A DNA stretch of 64,000 nucleotides from Diphasiastrum complanatum (lineage: Eukaryota; Streptophyta; Lycopodiopsida; Lycopodiales; Lycopodiaceae). Of this stretch, positions 45,529 to 57,690 are shown in pieces. The stretch spans positions 77,695,488 through 77,759,487 of the forward strand of contig CM055095.1 of NCBI GenBank assembly GCA_029204225.1. Direction: 5' to 3'. The position numbers and the translations under genes are program-made. How positions within the stretch are numbered: the stretch's first letter is position 1; each line of letters opens with the position of its first letter. The notes under the pieces are model-generated. The model worked only from the letters and a program-made list of their open reading frames with translations, ran no database searches and was not told the origin of the DNA.

Positions 45529-47212
45529 GGGCTGCTTGCTTCCTTTTTCCTGCTGGGAAACGCAGTCAGTACTCGAGAGAGAGCCTGAGGAGAAGAGAAG
45601 GCCCGACCCAGCCTCCGATAGACTTTGTGCCCCTGCCTTGCCTTACAGGCAGGGGCACAACCAAATTGGACTTAAAATTTTCATTTTATTTGTTTTTTCA
45701 ATATGTAGGTTAATCTATAGAAATGCCAGGTATTTAAAAGACAACTTTTTCATTACATTTGTGTAGTTTTAGGGACGAATGTTTCAAATGTTTTTGACGG
45801 GCGTGTGCTATCTCTGCCTATTGCGTGTGGATGTGTTCATGGCTTCTCGCATGTGTTTCTTGCCAAAACGTGTAGATCGCGACCATCTTCGTGATCAGTT
45901 AAACGTTGCTAGCTCTTTTTCATCTGCAACTCCGTCACTTAATCATCCGCAACTCTGCCACTTTCTACAACGCCATCAAATAACTTTTTGTCACAGGTTC
46001 TTGTAACGGGACGGGAATTTGTTGGCAAATCCAGTTGAGCAACAATTCCACCTCTTTAGCATGTTCCAATCCGCAGCTTCATACTCTTTTTTCGTGGCAC
46101 TAGCTCCTTCAACTTTCAGAGTTCTTTATTAAGCAATCTCCCATTTTTTATTGTGCGGTTTTAGTATCGAATGAACATTCGTTCGGCATTTTTTGGTGTC
46201 TCCACCATTCCCCACCATCATGATTATAAAGCTTACCTATCTAAGGAGGCCTCCAGTTTTTTCTGCAAGTGGCATCCAAGGTCATAATCATCCTGTCCCC
46301 ACAAGTGCACAGAACCGTCTCCCATCATTCGTCAATTTATTCATAGAAACCAAGGCTTTCCCATCGCATGCACAAATGGTTGGGGCAAGAGCCCCACCTT
46401 CTCCAGTTCAAATTCATGCCCAAATTTGTACCATTTTAATATGATGTAATAGTCCACATATATTATAGTACAGTAATCATTTCATCAACCAAAGGTTAGG
46501 TGCAACATTTTTTTTCATCATTCCGATGTTAAGCGCAGTCATAGTCTGTGCGCTAAAAAACTTTGTTTATAGAATATCTCGATTGGCTTGCTCACCTACA
46601 AAATGGAAGACTTATCTCTTTATCGCTAGTGTGGCTAAACACTGATAAGGGTCTGGCTCATAGAGTGCTAGACTATCTGATATTGATCTTAGATCATAAT
46701 ATATCTAGATTCTATAGCAATGATCAACATAAGACAGCCTGATGCAGGCTCCCGTAGGAATTTGCAGTTGCTGCACCTGCCAATTAAACCTTAGCAAGGG
46801 TAATGATCATTCCATGTACACCAACTCCAATAGGCACCAACAGTGGCTCTATGTTAGGACCAAAATCAGGCTTTGCATAAGGCCATGCGCTATAGGTTCT
46901 GCCTTTCAACTCAAATACTTGAGCAAACATAGAACCTCCGTCCAGATGGCAAATTTAGCACATAAGACAGGATAAGATCTAATTCGATAGTAGAGGCTTT
47001 CTAACAAGTTGAGATGGAAAAATATGATACTTCTTTGAAGATTTGCCTGTGGATATAGATTTAGAGAATTAGTAGAGTTTGCATCAAAGATTGTAAGAGT
47101 TCCACTACTTTTTGGATAAGACTCATCGCTTCCTTGTGAGTGTGTGTAATAGAGTTTATCTTAAATTAATATGTTTTTTAGATTCCAAGTAAAATTACAA
47201 TTCATATGGAAA
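44449..47212 (+). repeat. Repeat R1, copy D
   Basis: It matches 3,622-6,386. The region missing from copy C is present here (46,190-46,410). CT run at 45,493-45,526; perfect hairpin at 45,626-45,659. Its RNase H end is absent because the unit is cut at 47,212. Confidence 0.87.
45626..45659. repeat. R1 hairpin, copy D
   Basis: Same perfect 13-base arms and 8-base loop as in copy C. Confidence 0.85.
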
Positions 47213-48327
47213 TTGCATTCAAGGGATAGTTTGGGATTGATTTTGCTAGATTTTGAGTGGATTTGCTTGTATGAAATCTAATCTGATTATTAAACAGGGA
47301 AAGTTATTTAGATCACTAATCTTAAGATCCATTTGGATCTGAGATATCAGAGAAAATAACAAAAATTGGTCCAATCTGTCAAATTTGGTCAAAAAGAGGC
47401 AAAAAGCGTCATCAGAGCCCAGAACTTTTTACAATCTTTCAGGAAACCTTCGCCGAGTTGCAGACACCTTCGGTTTTGTTTACAAAACCTTCAGTTTGAA
47501 GGGCGAAGATAAATTCCCAGCAGATTTCCAGAAACATTAGAAAAACCACCAAAAAACACCAAAAATTATCAAAATCCTAAAAAATACAGAAAAAGAACCT
47601 TCGCCCAATTCACTGTGCTTAGATGTGATTCAGATCTATCTATTGTCAGGTCGGCAAAGAATAATACCAAAAATAAAAAGGTTTTCAGAGGATCAGTTGT
47701 CATATTGTCATATTTTTGCCAAAAAAGTCACTTTTTTGCAAAATTACCAGTATTACTCTTGATCCTTCGCCAGAACCTTCGCTGACCTGCCAGAACATTC
47801 TATTTATATAAAAAATACTATTTTTGAGTTCGACGAAGATTTATCTTGATCAGATCACAAGAAATCTTGATTTTTACCCTCGCTAGATCACAAAAACTGT
47901 ATTTTGTTGTGTCAGAAACCTTCGCCCGGTTGTCCATAGTTTTATCTATGTCAGATCTTCCATCTGAGAAATCGGCGAAGGTTATTTCCCAAGAAATTGC
48001 CAAAAAAATGTTCAGAGAGTTTTTATCCCAAAATAGCATTGTTGAACCTTCGCCGAGCTAACCTTCGTCTAGATAATCTTCGCCAGTCCTATTTTTAGTT
48101 TCTGATTTTCCAGATCAAGTCTCTATCAAAATTTGGATCAGATCTGATATATTCTGAATTGGACTCTGAGAGATTTATCATTTTTGAGAAGTATTGATTG
48201 ATCGAATTTTGGGTAGTTTTTCATCATATAGAATCAGATTCTTAAAAAGTGGAATAGAGCTAGCAGATCTAATCTGAGATAGTTTTTGGAAAAATATATA
48301 TCCAATCACATTATCAATTTGATCTAA
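47213..48327 (+). other. 5' noncoding region of the 48-kb gypsy element with CCTTCGCC words
   Basis: About ten CCTTCGCC-like words occur in both orientations between 47,450 and 48,090 (for example CCTTCGCCGAGTTG, CCTTCGCCCGGTTG, GGCGAAGGTT). LTR and primer-site boundaries could not be set; no TGGTATCAGAGC or TGGCGCC site was seen. Gag begins at 48,328. Confidence 0.5.
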
Positions 48328-49981
48328 ATGGCTGCTCCTGGAGGTGCTCCACAGGAGGTCAATCCAATTATTGTTAGAAGTGCACCCCGATTGGATCTAC
48401 CCAAATATAATGGATTAACAGATCCAGTTCGATTTCTTCATATCTATGCTGAATCCTGTGAGGTATATGGTGAGATTTATCCTCAAGATAAACTTAAGTT
48501 GTTTCCTATGGCCTTAACAGGCGCAACACAAGATTGGTAATATAACCAAGATGAAACTTAGCGTACAGATGTTCAAACCGCGGAAGTTTATGGAAGACCC
48601 TTTCCTACTTTTAGGTAAAATTAAAATGGGAAAGCGGGAAATGGTTCGAGATTACATTGAAAGAGTGAAACGTCTTAGATATGAATGTGAGCCTGAGCTG
48701 ATTAATGAAAATGCCATGATTATGTGGTTTTTGTCAGGTCTACCTAAATGGATCAGACGTGAACTGAAACGCCATAATGAGTACGCACTTTTGCAAAATG
48801 CGATGGACAATGCAATTCGAGAGGAGGATGAAGATTCAGATGATGAGCCGAATGTCAGTATGTTGCCTTATACAGCATGGCAGACTACTACGACATCCAC
48901 CACTATTGCATCAACGAATGCCAATGCTACTGTAGAAATGATGCTCAATGAGTTCGAGAAACTTGGGAAGACCCAGCAGAAACAGATGGAAAAGTTGCAG
49001 TTGCAATTTGATGAGAAGATCAAAGCATTGAAAATTTTCCACGGAGAAGCGAACAAGGAACCTGAGAAGTTTGCAAAGACTTTTCCTACCAGGGAAAATG
49101 TCTGGTGTTCTATTTGTACAGGAAATCACACAGTGAACGAGTGTCCTCAATTGAAAAAACGAATGGAAATTAGTGTTTGCCATCTGTGTAATTCACCTGA
49201 CCATGAGACTGCCTTTTGCAACTTCAACCCTCGGATAATTTAGCAATGGTATGCCCAGATGGAATATCGAAATCCACAGTATGGAGGCAATCCAGCAGCA
49301 AGACTACGACAATCTACTGTTGGATACTCGAAGCGTCTAGCCTTGCCTGTCCCACCAAAGCACTCTGCTCCTCCTGCCAATTTGATGGAACCAGAACCTT
49401 ACGGAAGTGCTGAGCAATGGAGCTATGGTAATGATCAGGAAGGTGGATCTTCAGAACAGTATGCCATTTATGTTGTCGCTCAACAACAAGCCTCGAGAAA
49501 TTGGGCCAGAGCACCACTTGGATGCTTTGCATGTGGAGAAAATCACAGAGTTGCAGAATTCCCAAATAAAGGAAAATTTGTACCATTTTATCGTGACTGT
49601 GGATATGGACATTGCTATAAAGACTGTCCAGCAAGACTGAAGCCACCACCAGCTACAGCACCTGTAAATTTAATAATAATCAAACAAGGATCGATAGCTC
49701 ATAATAAACCAAGTGCACCCTTGATGGTGGTCACCAGAGCACAAAAGCAAAAAGAACCAGTAGTGGATTCAGTACCTGCTGATTCTATACCATTGAACGA
49801 TACACCAACAACATCGAAAGTTTATCCAAATCTTAATGCAGAAAAATGAAGATATCATGATATGAGACAGTGGATTAAGCATCTGCAAGAAGAAGAGAAA
49901 CCTGAGGCTGCTAAAGTAACAGCTGAAGTTCGGTCTTCACCATTGCAGCCTTCAAGAAATTTACGTACGGATATGAATGAT
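48328..49981 (+). pseudogene. Ty3/gypsy gag (48-kb element)
   Basis: The ATG at 48,328 opens the gag N-terminus with PRLDLPKYNGLTDPVRFL. A TAA at 48,538 and a frame change lead into a second frame from 48,551 (DYIERVKRLRYECEPELI, WIRRELKRHNEY). Zinc knuckles: CSICTGNHTVNEC near 49,110, CHLCNSPDHETAFC near 49,180, and a third pair near 49,520-49,630 in which two expected cysteines read F and Y. Stops at 49,241, 49,847 and 49,982. Gag normally forms the particle and binds RNA. Close relative of the gag at 15.7 kb. Confidence 0.85.
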
Positions 49982-50059
49982 TAATTACATCATCACGAAG
50001 AACCCTTCAAGATGACGGAACCGGAAGCACCGCATACAGAATTAATCATGAATATTTTG

Positions 50060-53000
50060 TCTAGCAAGATCAATATTTCATTGGGAGAGCTCCTAAGTTG
50101 GTGCCAAAAGCAAAAGAAGTCTTAGCGCAAAAGTTAGCTCAAGAAGAATCAGAAGACCATCAGGAGCCGCTCTTTTGTGCTGGATTTGAAGAATCTAATG
50201 ATGTACTACATGTTGGAGCAGCTTGGGAAAGTGAACAAAAGAATATCACTCTGCCAATACAACATAGACAATTTTCTAAAGAAGCAGCCGTGATAGACAG
50301 CGGTTCAGAAGTTAACCTGATTTCTACAAAGCTATGTACAAAATGGGGCCTTACAAAGATTAAGCCTGCTACTTTTGCTATTAAGCTAGCTGATCAAACG
50401 ACGGTTCATCCACGAGGAATGGTGGAAGATATACCTGTCAGGATTGCAGGAGTACAATTCGTCATTACTTTCGTCTTGATGGACTTACCAGAAGCACCAA
50501 ATGTCTACCGAGTTCTCTTAGGACATCCATGGTTACGAGTTGCGCAAGTAGTTCATAACTGGGGTACCGGCAAAATCACTTTTGAAAATTGTGAACGCGT
50601 AGTTAAAATTGATCCTACGACTTCGACTATCAAGCCAGTGGTTCAAAAAGCGGATGACAATTCATCAACAACGGTTCACACTTGTGATCGACCAGAGAAA
50701 AAATTGGGAGTTCACTACGATTCTCAAACAGATATTGTCGATTGGAACGAAGCTCTTGCAACAATTGATTGTACATCAGGATATATGTGTCAACAAGATA
50801 TTCAATCAGAGATGAGCGAGATTTCCTTGTTAGATCAAACTTTGGATACGCCACTCACGTTTCCACTAAATGTGCTGAATGTAGCCTAGATATCAATGGA
50901 ACCTATACCAGATCCAATTGAGGATGATCTCATACCAATGAGCCATGCCTTAACTTATGATGGCAATACAGAACTTACGGATGAACAGATTCTACATCAT
51001 ATGGATCCGACCAGATTTGGAGTGCGTAATGTTCCTGATGAACCAACAATCAAATCACCCAAAGCAGTTATATTGAAGGGAGACAGGATGACAGGTTCGA
51101 TGATGAAGAAACAAGCAAAGCAACATTATAATACGGTCCTGAAATGGGAAAATCCCCCTCAAAAGATTGATTTAAAGGAAGTGCCACCTCTATTGGATAA
51201 AGACAAAGGTAAAGTCAAGAATGATTCTTCAAGTCAGATCTCCAGCAAGACATCATCGTCTAGGAAGTCTTCACCTGAGAAGAAAGATTTATCATCCCGG
51301 AAGTCATCACCTCCACGATCAATTCCTGCTAAGAAGACTAAACGAAGATCCAAGACAAGTCCTTTCGAAAAAGAACAAGCAAATGTAGTCTAGCATGATA
51401 TGCCAGAGCATTTTAAACGTTATACACTGGATGATGTGGTTATCATGTTACCAAAAGCACATCGTGAACCTGAAGAACACATGCCGGAATCTAAAGAGGT
51501 TTACGATGGCCCAGCTAGGACGCAGCCAATGAATCTTGCAGAACCAGGAGAACCAAAAAAGATTGTACAAGTGAGATCACAACTTACTCCTGAACAATAT
51601 CAAGCCCTCCGTTTGCTACTTATTAAGTATCAAGATTGTTTTGCATGGACTTATCAAGATTTGAAGGGTATTCCAACATCAGTCATTGAACATACCATAC
51701 CTTTAGTACCTGATGCAGTACCAAAGGTTACAAAGTTCTATCGCTGTAATCATAATGTGGCAGATCTGATAAAGAAAGAACTTCAGAGATTGCTTGACGC
51801 CGATTTCATTTATGAGATCAAGCATACCGAATGGATTTCATCGATTGTCATTGTTCCTAAGAAAAATGGAAAATTGCGAATCTGTGTGAATCTCAAAGCA
51901 TTGAATAAAGTGACACGGAAGGATCACTTTTCGCTACCTTTTACTGAAAGCATTTTGGATCGCCTTGCTGGAGTGGAAGCTTATAGTTTCCTAGATGGAT
52001 TTAGTGGTTACAACTAGGTTAAGATTGCACCTGCCGATCGCCACAAAACTGCTTTTGCAACAGAATGGGACACCTATGCTTACAAAGTAATGTCGTTTGG
52101 ACTCTGTAATGCACCAAGTTCATTCCAAAGAGTAATGCAATTTGCCTTTAAAGATTATCTACAAAAATTTCTTGAAATTTACTTGGACGACTTGGGAGTT
52201 CATAGTACAGATATAGACCACCTGGATCGATTGGAGAAAGTCTTTAAAAGATGTCGCAAATATCAGATTTTTCTAAATCCAAAAAAATGCCAGATATGGG
52301 TTTCTCACGGAGTGGTGCTTGGACATGTGATATCAAGACATGGTATTGCCACCGATTACTCTAAGATCAAAGTTATTGTGGAATTGCCACCGCTAGCAAC
52401 AATTCGAGGAGTTTATGTGTTTATGGGTCATGCGAACTACTATCGAATTTTTATTATCTTCTTTGCGGATTTAGCACGACCTACATACAAATTAACTATT
52501 GTTCCTATTTGGACAGTAGAGGCGTTAGAAGCCTTTGAAAAGTTAAAAAAAGCATTACCTTAAACACCAATACTGCGTTCTCCAGATTGGACATTAGAGT
52601 TTCATGTTCATACGGACGCCTCAGAATACGCCATTGGATCAGTTTTGACGCAGCCAGGTGACTATAAGAAGGATTATCCTATACGATTTGCAAGCAGACA
52701 GCTTACAGATCCAGAGAAGAATTATTCAACAACAAAACGTGAAGCGCTAGCCATGATTTTTTCTGTTCGAAAATTTCGTCACTATCTCATGGAAACGCAC
52801 TTTGCATTTTATACAGATCATCAACCGTTACTTTACTTGGTAAATAAGACGTGTAATACTGGACGTATTGCAAGATGGTTATTATTATTGACTGAATTTG
52901 ACTTTCGAATTGTGGTCAGAAATGGGAAGCAACATTATCTAGCCGATCACGTTTCACGAATTGAATCCGCACCAGTTAATACTGAAGTGGATGATGAACT

Positions 53001-54305
53001 GCCAGATGTTGTGTTGTTCTATGTTAAAGCAGGACCTGAGTGGGTGACATATATAGTTGAGTACTTGATGCTAGGACAACCGAATGACTCTTTGACAAAA
53101 GAACAAAAAAAACAATTGATTCATAAGGCTCAACCTTATCAATTAATTGCAGGACAATATTATCGTCGTGGATCAGATAATATTTTACGAAGATGTGTTT
53201 TACCGCATGAAGTACCAAATCTGTTCATGTTTTCACATGATGGCATGGGTGGAGGACACTTCTCTATAGATTTTACTGTTCGCAGACTTTTGCAATCCGG
53301 TTGTTGGTGGCCTACGCTTCATAAGGACACAGAAAATTTTATTCAGACATGTGATGTCTGCCAGCGAGCACGACGGCCTACTCGACAGAATTATAAACCC
53401 TTACATCCGGTTTTATTGCAAGCACCGTTTGAAAAATGGGGACTGGATTATGTTGGTCCTATTCATCCTGCTGCTCAAGGATCTCAGGCTCGCTACATTA
53501 TTGTCGCAACTGATTATATGACCAAGTGGGTTGAAGCCAAAGCTGTCAAAGTAGCTGATGCGAAATCTACAACTAAGTTTCTATATGAAAATATTATAGT
53601 CAGATTTGGATGTTCGATCGAAATTGTCAGTGATCGGGGTACACACTTTGTTAATCAAACAATAAAGTGTTTACTGGAAGATTTTTTTGTTATACACATA
53701 TTTAGTACTCCCTATTATCCTAGAGGGAATGGCCAAGCTGAATCTTCCAATAAGATTCTCTGCACCATTATGACAAAGACAGTTGAAGCGAGTCGGTCTG
53801 ATTGGGAACATAAAATGTATGCAACATTATGGGCATTCAAAACCGCTTACAAAAATAGTACAAATCAAACACCTTTTCAACTGGTTTATGGTCAAGATGC
53901 TATTATGCCAATTGACTTTTTAATCCCATCTTTACGCATAGCAGCAGCGGAACGATCAAATGATGATCAGTCTTTACAACTTCGCCACGATGCGTCAAAT
54001 TATGTGAAACTCGATTGATGGCAGTTCATGCCTTAGCAGCAGAGAAAGCCCGCTGCAAGGCATGGCACGATCGGCGATTGCATAAGAAAGATCTGGAAGC
54101 AGGAGATCTTGCATTGATGTACAAAACCAAGCTGATCAAGGGCAAGTTGAAGTTTACTGGGGAAGGTCTATATAAAGTGAAGGAAATCTTGAACTATGGC
54201 GTAGTAATTCTTGAGCACTTGGATGGGAAACAATTTGATACTTCGGTAAATGGCAGCCGATTACTCAAGTTTCGGCAGCCTGCTCCACCAATTCAGCAAG
54301 CCTGA
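50060..54305 (+). pseudogene. Ty3/gypsy pol: protease, RT, RNase H, integrase
   Basis: Frame one from about 50,095. Protease: AAVIDSGSEVNLIS (DSG at 50,296-50,304, intact). RT: LRICVNLKALNK near 51,870, FLDGFSGYN at about 51,990, and YLDD at 52,180-52,191. RNase H: HTDASEYAIG near 52,610, TKREALAMIF and YTDHQPLLYL. Integrase: HFSIDF...CDVCQRAR zinc region near 53,260-53,370, then D in GLDYVGP, D in VSDRG and E in QAESSNK with DD35E spacing. Stops at 50,887, 51,391, 52,015 and 52,561, and a frame change at about 54,016 before the C-terminal domain ending at 54,305. All motifs are present, so few lesions separate it from a complete element. Confidence 0.9.
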
Positions 54306-55122
54306 TCTCAATATATTTTTTCATTTTATTTGTTTTCAATTTTTTGTTTTCAAAATTTTAATTTTTTGACTTTTTTTGGAAAAAGACAGTTGAAAAAAAA
54401 ATAAAAAAGAATAAGGAAGACTGATGAGCAAAAGTCAAGAAGTCATCAGCATAAGAAAATGGAAGCACAATATTTTTATGGAAAATGACTTAGAAAACCA
54501 CTGTTTTGGGCCGATTTGGCCAATAAAATATCAGAAACCTTCACTGAGCTTTCAGACTATACATCCATCCTTGATGTATCTAAATTGAGGTGGGCGAAGG
54601 TTTCTGACAAGAGAAAATTCAATTTTTGAGTTAGGCGAATGTTCAGTGATATGCCATTTTGGGAACCTTCGCCAAGCATCATAACGTCATTATGAACCTT
54701 CGTCGACCTGCTAGATGATCTTAAAATGTCAAAATTAGGTCGTCCATAGGTTCAGATTGTGGAAAAAAGCATTTATGACAGTACCTGGGTGAAGGACCCT
54801 CCTGGGCAAAGGTTTATCCTTCGCCAGCCCTGGAAAACGTTCGCCTGATAGGTTCCGATCCCTAGAAACTTTCGTCGAGATTTTTATAGCCTATTTTTAC
54901 AGTACTGTACATGCCTGAAAATTTTTGCTCAGAACTGATCAGCCCAACTACTATTCAGTGTAATGGACCCACCAAATTCACCTATAAGTTGGCTGAATTT
55001 GATTCATTCCTCACTTGTGCTAGCGAAGCTCTTGCGAATTTTTCTTGCTACCAAAGCCTTCCAAATTTCTTGCATTGCCTTCTGATACATTCTCACATGG
55101 TTATAATTCCTTTCTGATCATC
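54306..55122 (+). other. Spacer with CCTTCGCC words between integrase and extra ORF
   Basis: AT-rich, with T-rich runs after the integrase stop and about nine CCTTCGCC-like words from 54,535 to 54,870. ATTTTTATAGCC near 54,880 could be a TATA box for the following ORF. No ORF of its own. Confidence 0.55.
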
Positions 55123-56052
55123 ATGTCTTCTACCGATACTTCCCAGTCTCCGCGCTATACTATCCACCGTGATGTCCCATCTGCAACGGACATCATGATT
55201 CTTCCTAGCACAAGCATGGTCACTCAGTGGATGACCCTTGCGGAGCCTCTACTTACTGCAATAAGTATTCATGAGAGAGCCTTTTCGGAATGCATCAATA
55301 TGGATTTCATCACTCTTGCCTTCAGTACGTGGAAGGAAGAGAAATCCAAGTTTTACATCACCTTCCAAGGAGCCACACACAAGCTGCGCGTCATTGGAAC
55401 TGCACTTGCAGTTATAGGAATTCCATTCGGTACGCACGCCTCACCCAATCACAAGCACGCCAAACAGGCCATCAAGCCATACATTGACCTCACCAACGAT
55501 CTGCATTGGACTAATGATGGTTACCTTCTGGAAGCCATCACTGAGCCTTCCATCCACGCCGCTTCCATCCTGATGGTTGGCAACCTCAGGAAAGACCACA
55601 TCACATCTCAAATCCTTCACAAGATAGTGAAGTCCCACATCAAGTTGGCCAAAGCCCCTCTTGAACCATATAGCTGGTTCAAGATTGTTTTTGGTGAGCT
55701 CAAGCGAGCTATTAAGGCCAATACAAAGCAGCAGTTCGCGGCTGGCTCTTTATTGTCCCTCTTAGCCGCTTCTCACTTAGAAAACAGAATCCATGGCTTC
55801 CACCTAGATTCAGTGCTTTCGGTTTACGAAGAAGCACCAGCCGAGTCATCTCACCAGGCCTCAAGTTCTCATAGTCATCGTCGTCCACGCAACGAGATCG
55901 TAATTCCTGACTCGCCTTCTGCGTCACCACGTCATACTAGGCATAGCTCGTTAGCTGTGCTTCCACCCCCTACTGTTGTTCGCACTGAACTTCCCATTCC
56001 CTCGTCTCTGATGATTCCCTCGCCTCTGCTCCCATACAAGGATAGTCTGTGA
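55123..56052 (+). CDS. Extra ORF downstream of gypsy integrase (309 codons)
   Basis: I prefer the ATG at 55,123 (MSSTDTSQSPRYTIHRD) to the in-frame upstream one at 55,045. The frame is fully open. Residues about 30-230 form a compact, mostly helical region with EEKSKFYITFQGATHKLRVI and GTALAVIGIPFGTH, then LLSLLAASHLENRIHGFHL; the last 80 residues are S-, P- and H-rich and probably disordered. The EEK-x-x-FYITF...LGIP-like pattern resembles the antisense ORF at 33,841 weakly. The TGA at 56,050 is followed by a copia LTR at 56,072, so the real C-terminus may be lost. No enzyme motif; function unknown. Confidence 0.6.
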   Translation: MSSTDTSQSPRYTIHRDVPSATDIMILPSTSMVTQWMTLAEPLLTAISIHERAFSECINMDFITLAFSTWKEEKSKFYITFQGATHKLRVIGTALAVIGIPFGTHASPNHKHAKQAIKPYIDLTNDLHWTNDGYLLEAITEPSIHAASILMVGNLRKDHITSQILHKIVKSHIKLAKAPLEPYSWFKIVFGELKRAIKANTKQQFAAGSLLSLLAASHLENRIHGFHLDSVLSVYEEAPAESSHQASSSHSHRRPRNEIVIPDSPSASPRHTRHSSLAVLPPPTVVRTELPIPSSLMIPSPLLPYKDSL

Positions 56053-56071
56053 CCATTGGGCCTACAATTCC

Positions 56072-56893
56072 TGTTAAATTCACACGTGTGGATTGTCCAC
56101 AACATGTACTTGTGATCTCCTAAGGTGTGTAGATGCACCAAGATCAAGACTAGATTGAGATTCAAGATCAATCTTAGATCCTATGGCAAAAACACACTAC
56201 TATATGCATTCAATCACTTCCAACTCTCACTCACACGTGTGGGAAGTACTCATAAAATAATCTAGGTAAAAACAAGCTGCTCTCCTCGGGTAGAGAGAGA
56301 AAAAACATCATGAGCTCTTGGGTAGAGAGAGAAAGCTAGAAATCCAATAACTCACAAAATCCATAAAATCACCAAATCAATTAGATCCAAATGAGGAGTA
56401 CAATGATACTAGTACATTCATGAGCTACCACTATGCTTAACTATGATTGGACCACACTTTGCCACCTCTTAATCCTATTGGACCATTGATCCATGCACCT
56501 CTAAATTCTATTGGACCATTTTCAAGCAAACCTCAAATTCTATTGGACCACTCATGGTTCCACCTCTAAATCCTATTGGACCTCTTAAACTTTGTCAAAC
56601 AAAATCATTACACTTGTCTACACTCTAATTGGCACAATTTTGGCCTCCTACTCTATTTTGGCTCAATAGTGGCATTACAAGTGGAAATGGATAATTTGCC
56701 ATCTATGCCAAATTTGACCCTATCAACATCCTACACCTAAATGCTTGACTATGAGATTCTATGAGACCCCTATATCAAACATTTTTATTAACTTTACAAT
56801 TCTCCACATGTTGGAACATCCTCCACACATGTGAGATGCACTTACAAACTTCTATCATAAAAAATACCAAGCTAGATTTTTGCCAATTTCTCA
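56072..56893 (-). mobile_element. Copia 3' LTR, short form
   Basis: On the minus strand it begins TGAGAAATTGGC after a purine-rich stretch and ends GAATTTAACA. It is 822 bp. The LTR at 60,855-62,290 has the same ends but is about 600 bp longer, with the extra part inserted near the minus-strand start. It abuts the end of the extra ORF of the 48-kb gypsy. Confidence 0.82.
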
Positions 56894-56903
56894 CACTCCT
56901 CAA
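56894..56903 (-). other. Polypurine-like tract
   Basis: The minus strand reads TTGAGGAGTG just before the LTR start. The related element has GAAGAGGGAGTG at the same place (62,290-62,302). Confidence 0.6.
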
Positions 56904-57690
56904 AAAATACTTGGAAAGGTACTAGATCACTTGAGAAGTTTGTAAATCTTTTTGAGTGGATCCTTTGGTATGCATAAGAAGTGAAGATCGGCCAAGGGAT
57001 CCATCATAGCAGCACCCTCACCATATCCATGATAAGATCTCTTTGGTAGGGATCTCTTGCCAATGGCTTTGAAGAGTGCTCCACCAATATGCCACTATGA
57101 TCATGGGCTTCCTCCATGCTTGATGATGATCTTTGCTTTGAAAGTTCCACTTGCATGATGGATGCACCATAAATAGAGAAATCTGAGGCTTCCAAGCCTC
57201 ATAAGGATCATGGAGATCAAGATCATAAGATGTGCAACAATGATGATTATCAAGATTATGCTTTCTAGCTTGACTAGTCCACATACAATGAACTATATCC
57301 ATGATGGATCTAATCTTGATATCAAAGACTATCTTGATCTTTTTTAGGCTAGTTACTCTCTCAAGGATGTAAGTGTCCACTTTGAATGCTTCACTTAATC
57401 TCAAGAGGAGTTTATAGTTTGCCTCAAAACATGTGAAAACATGATTTTCAAAAAAGTGAGTACCAAGCTCAATCTTGTTCTTACTAGAACCAAGAGCATA
57501 CTTTTGACAATACAATATCTTGCTTTCAAAAAGTATTGGAAACATATCTAAGTCAATAATGACAAGAAACATGTCCATACCATAAGCATCATACAAAACT
57601 AGTATAGCTTTTCTTGAACTTTGAGATCCAAAAAATTCAATGAAGCAAAATAGCATTTCAAGCAAAAGAAGAGAAGCATATATGAATGTG
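56904..57690 (-). pseudogene. Unassigned internal remnant of the copia element
   Basis: The RT and RNase H should lie here but no RT motif is readable. The minus-strand ORF at 57,018-57,665 (215 codons) has no recognised domain. A short SSKPLARD segment near 57,070 could be the RNase H end (TKPLGKD in the intact frame). The region is best explained as a deletion plus filler sequence. Confidence 0.45.

Larger units (their letters stand above)
41379..47212. repeat. 6.19-kb tandem unit 2, right-truncated
   Basis: A copy of 35,186-41,378 up to R1 position 6,386 (copy A numbering). It stops at 47,212 (ATATGGAAATTG), where the sequence changes into the 5' region of the 48-kb gypsy element. Confidence 0.87.

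Noticed and set aside
57018-57665. 215-codon minus-strand ORF as a real gene
   Set aside because: It sits where copia RT should be, between integrase and the 3' LTR, lacks any motif, and its residue pattern does not resemble a folded family.
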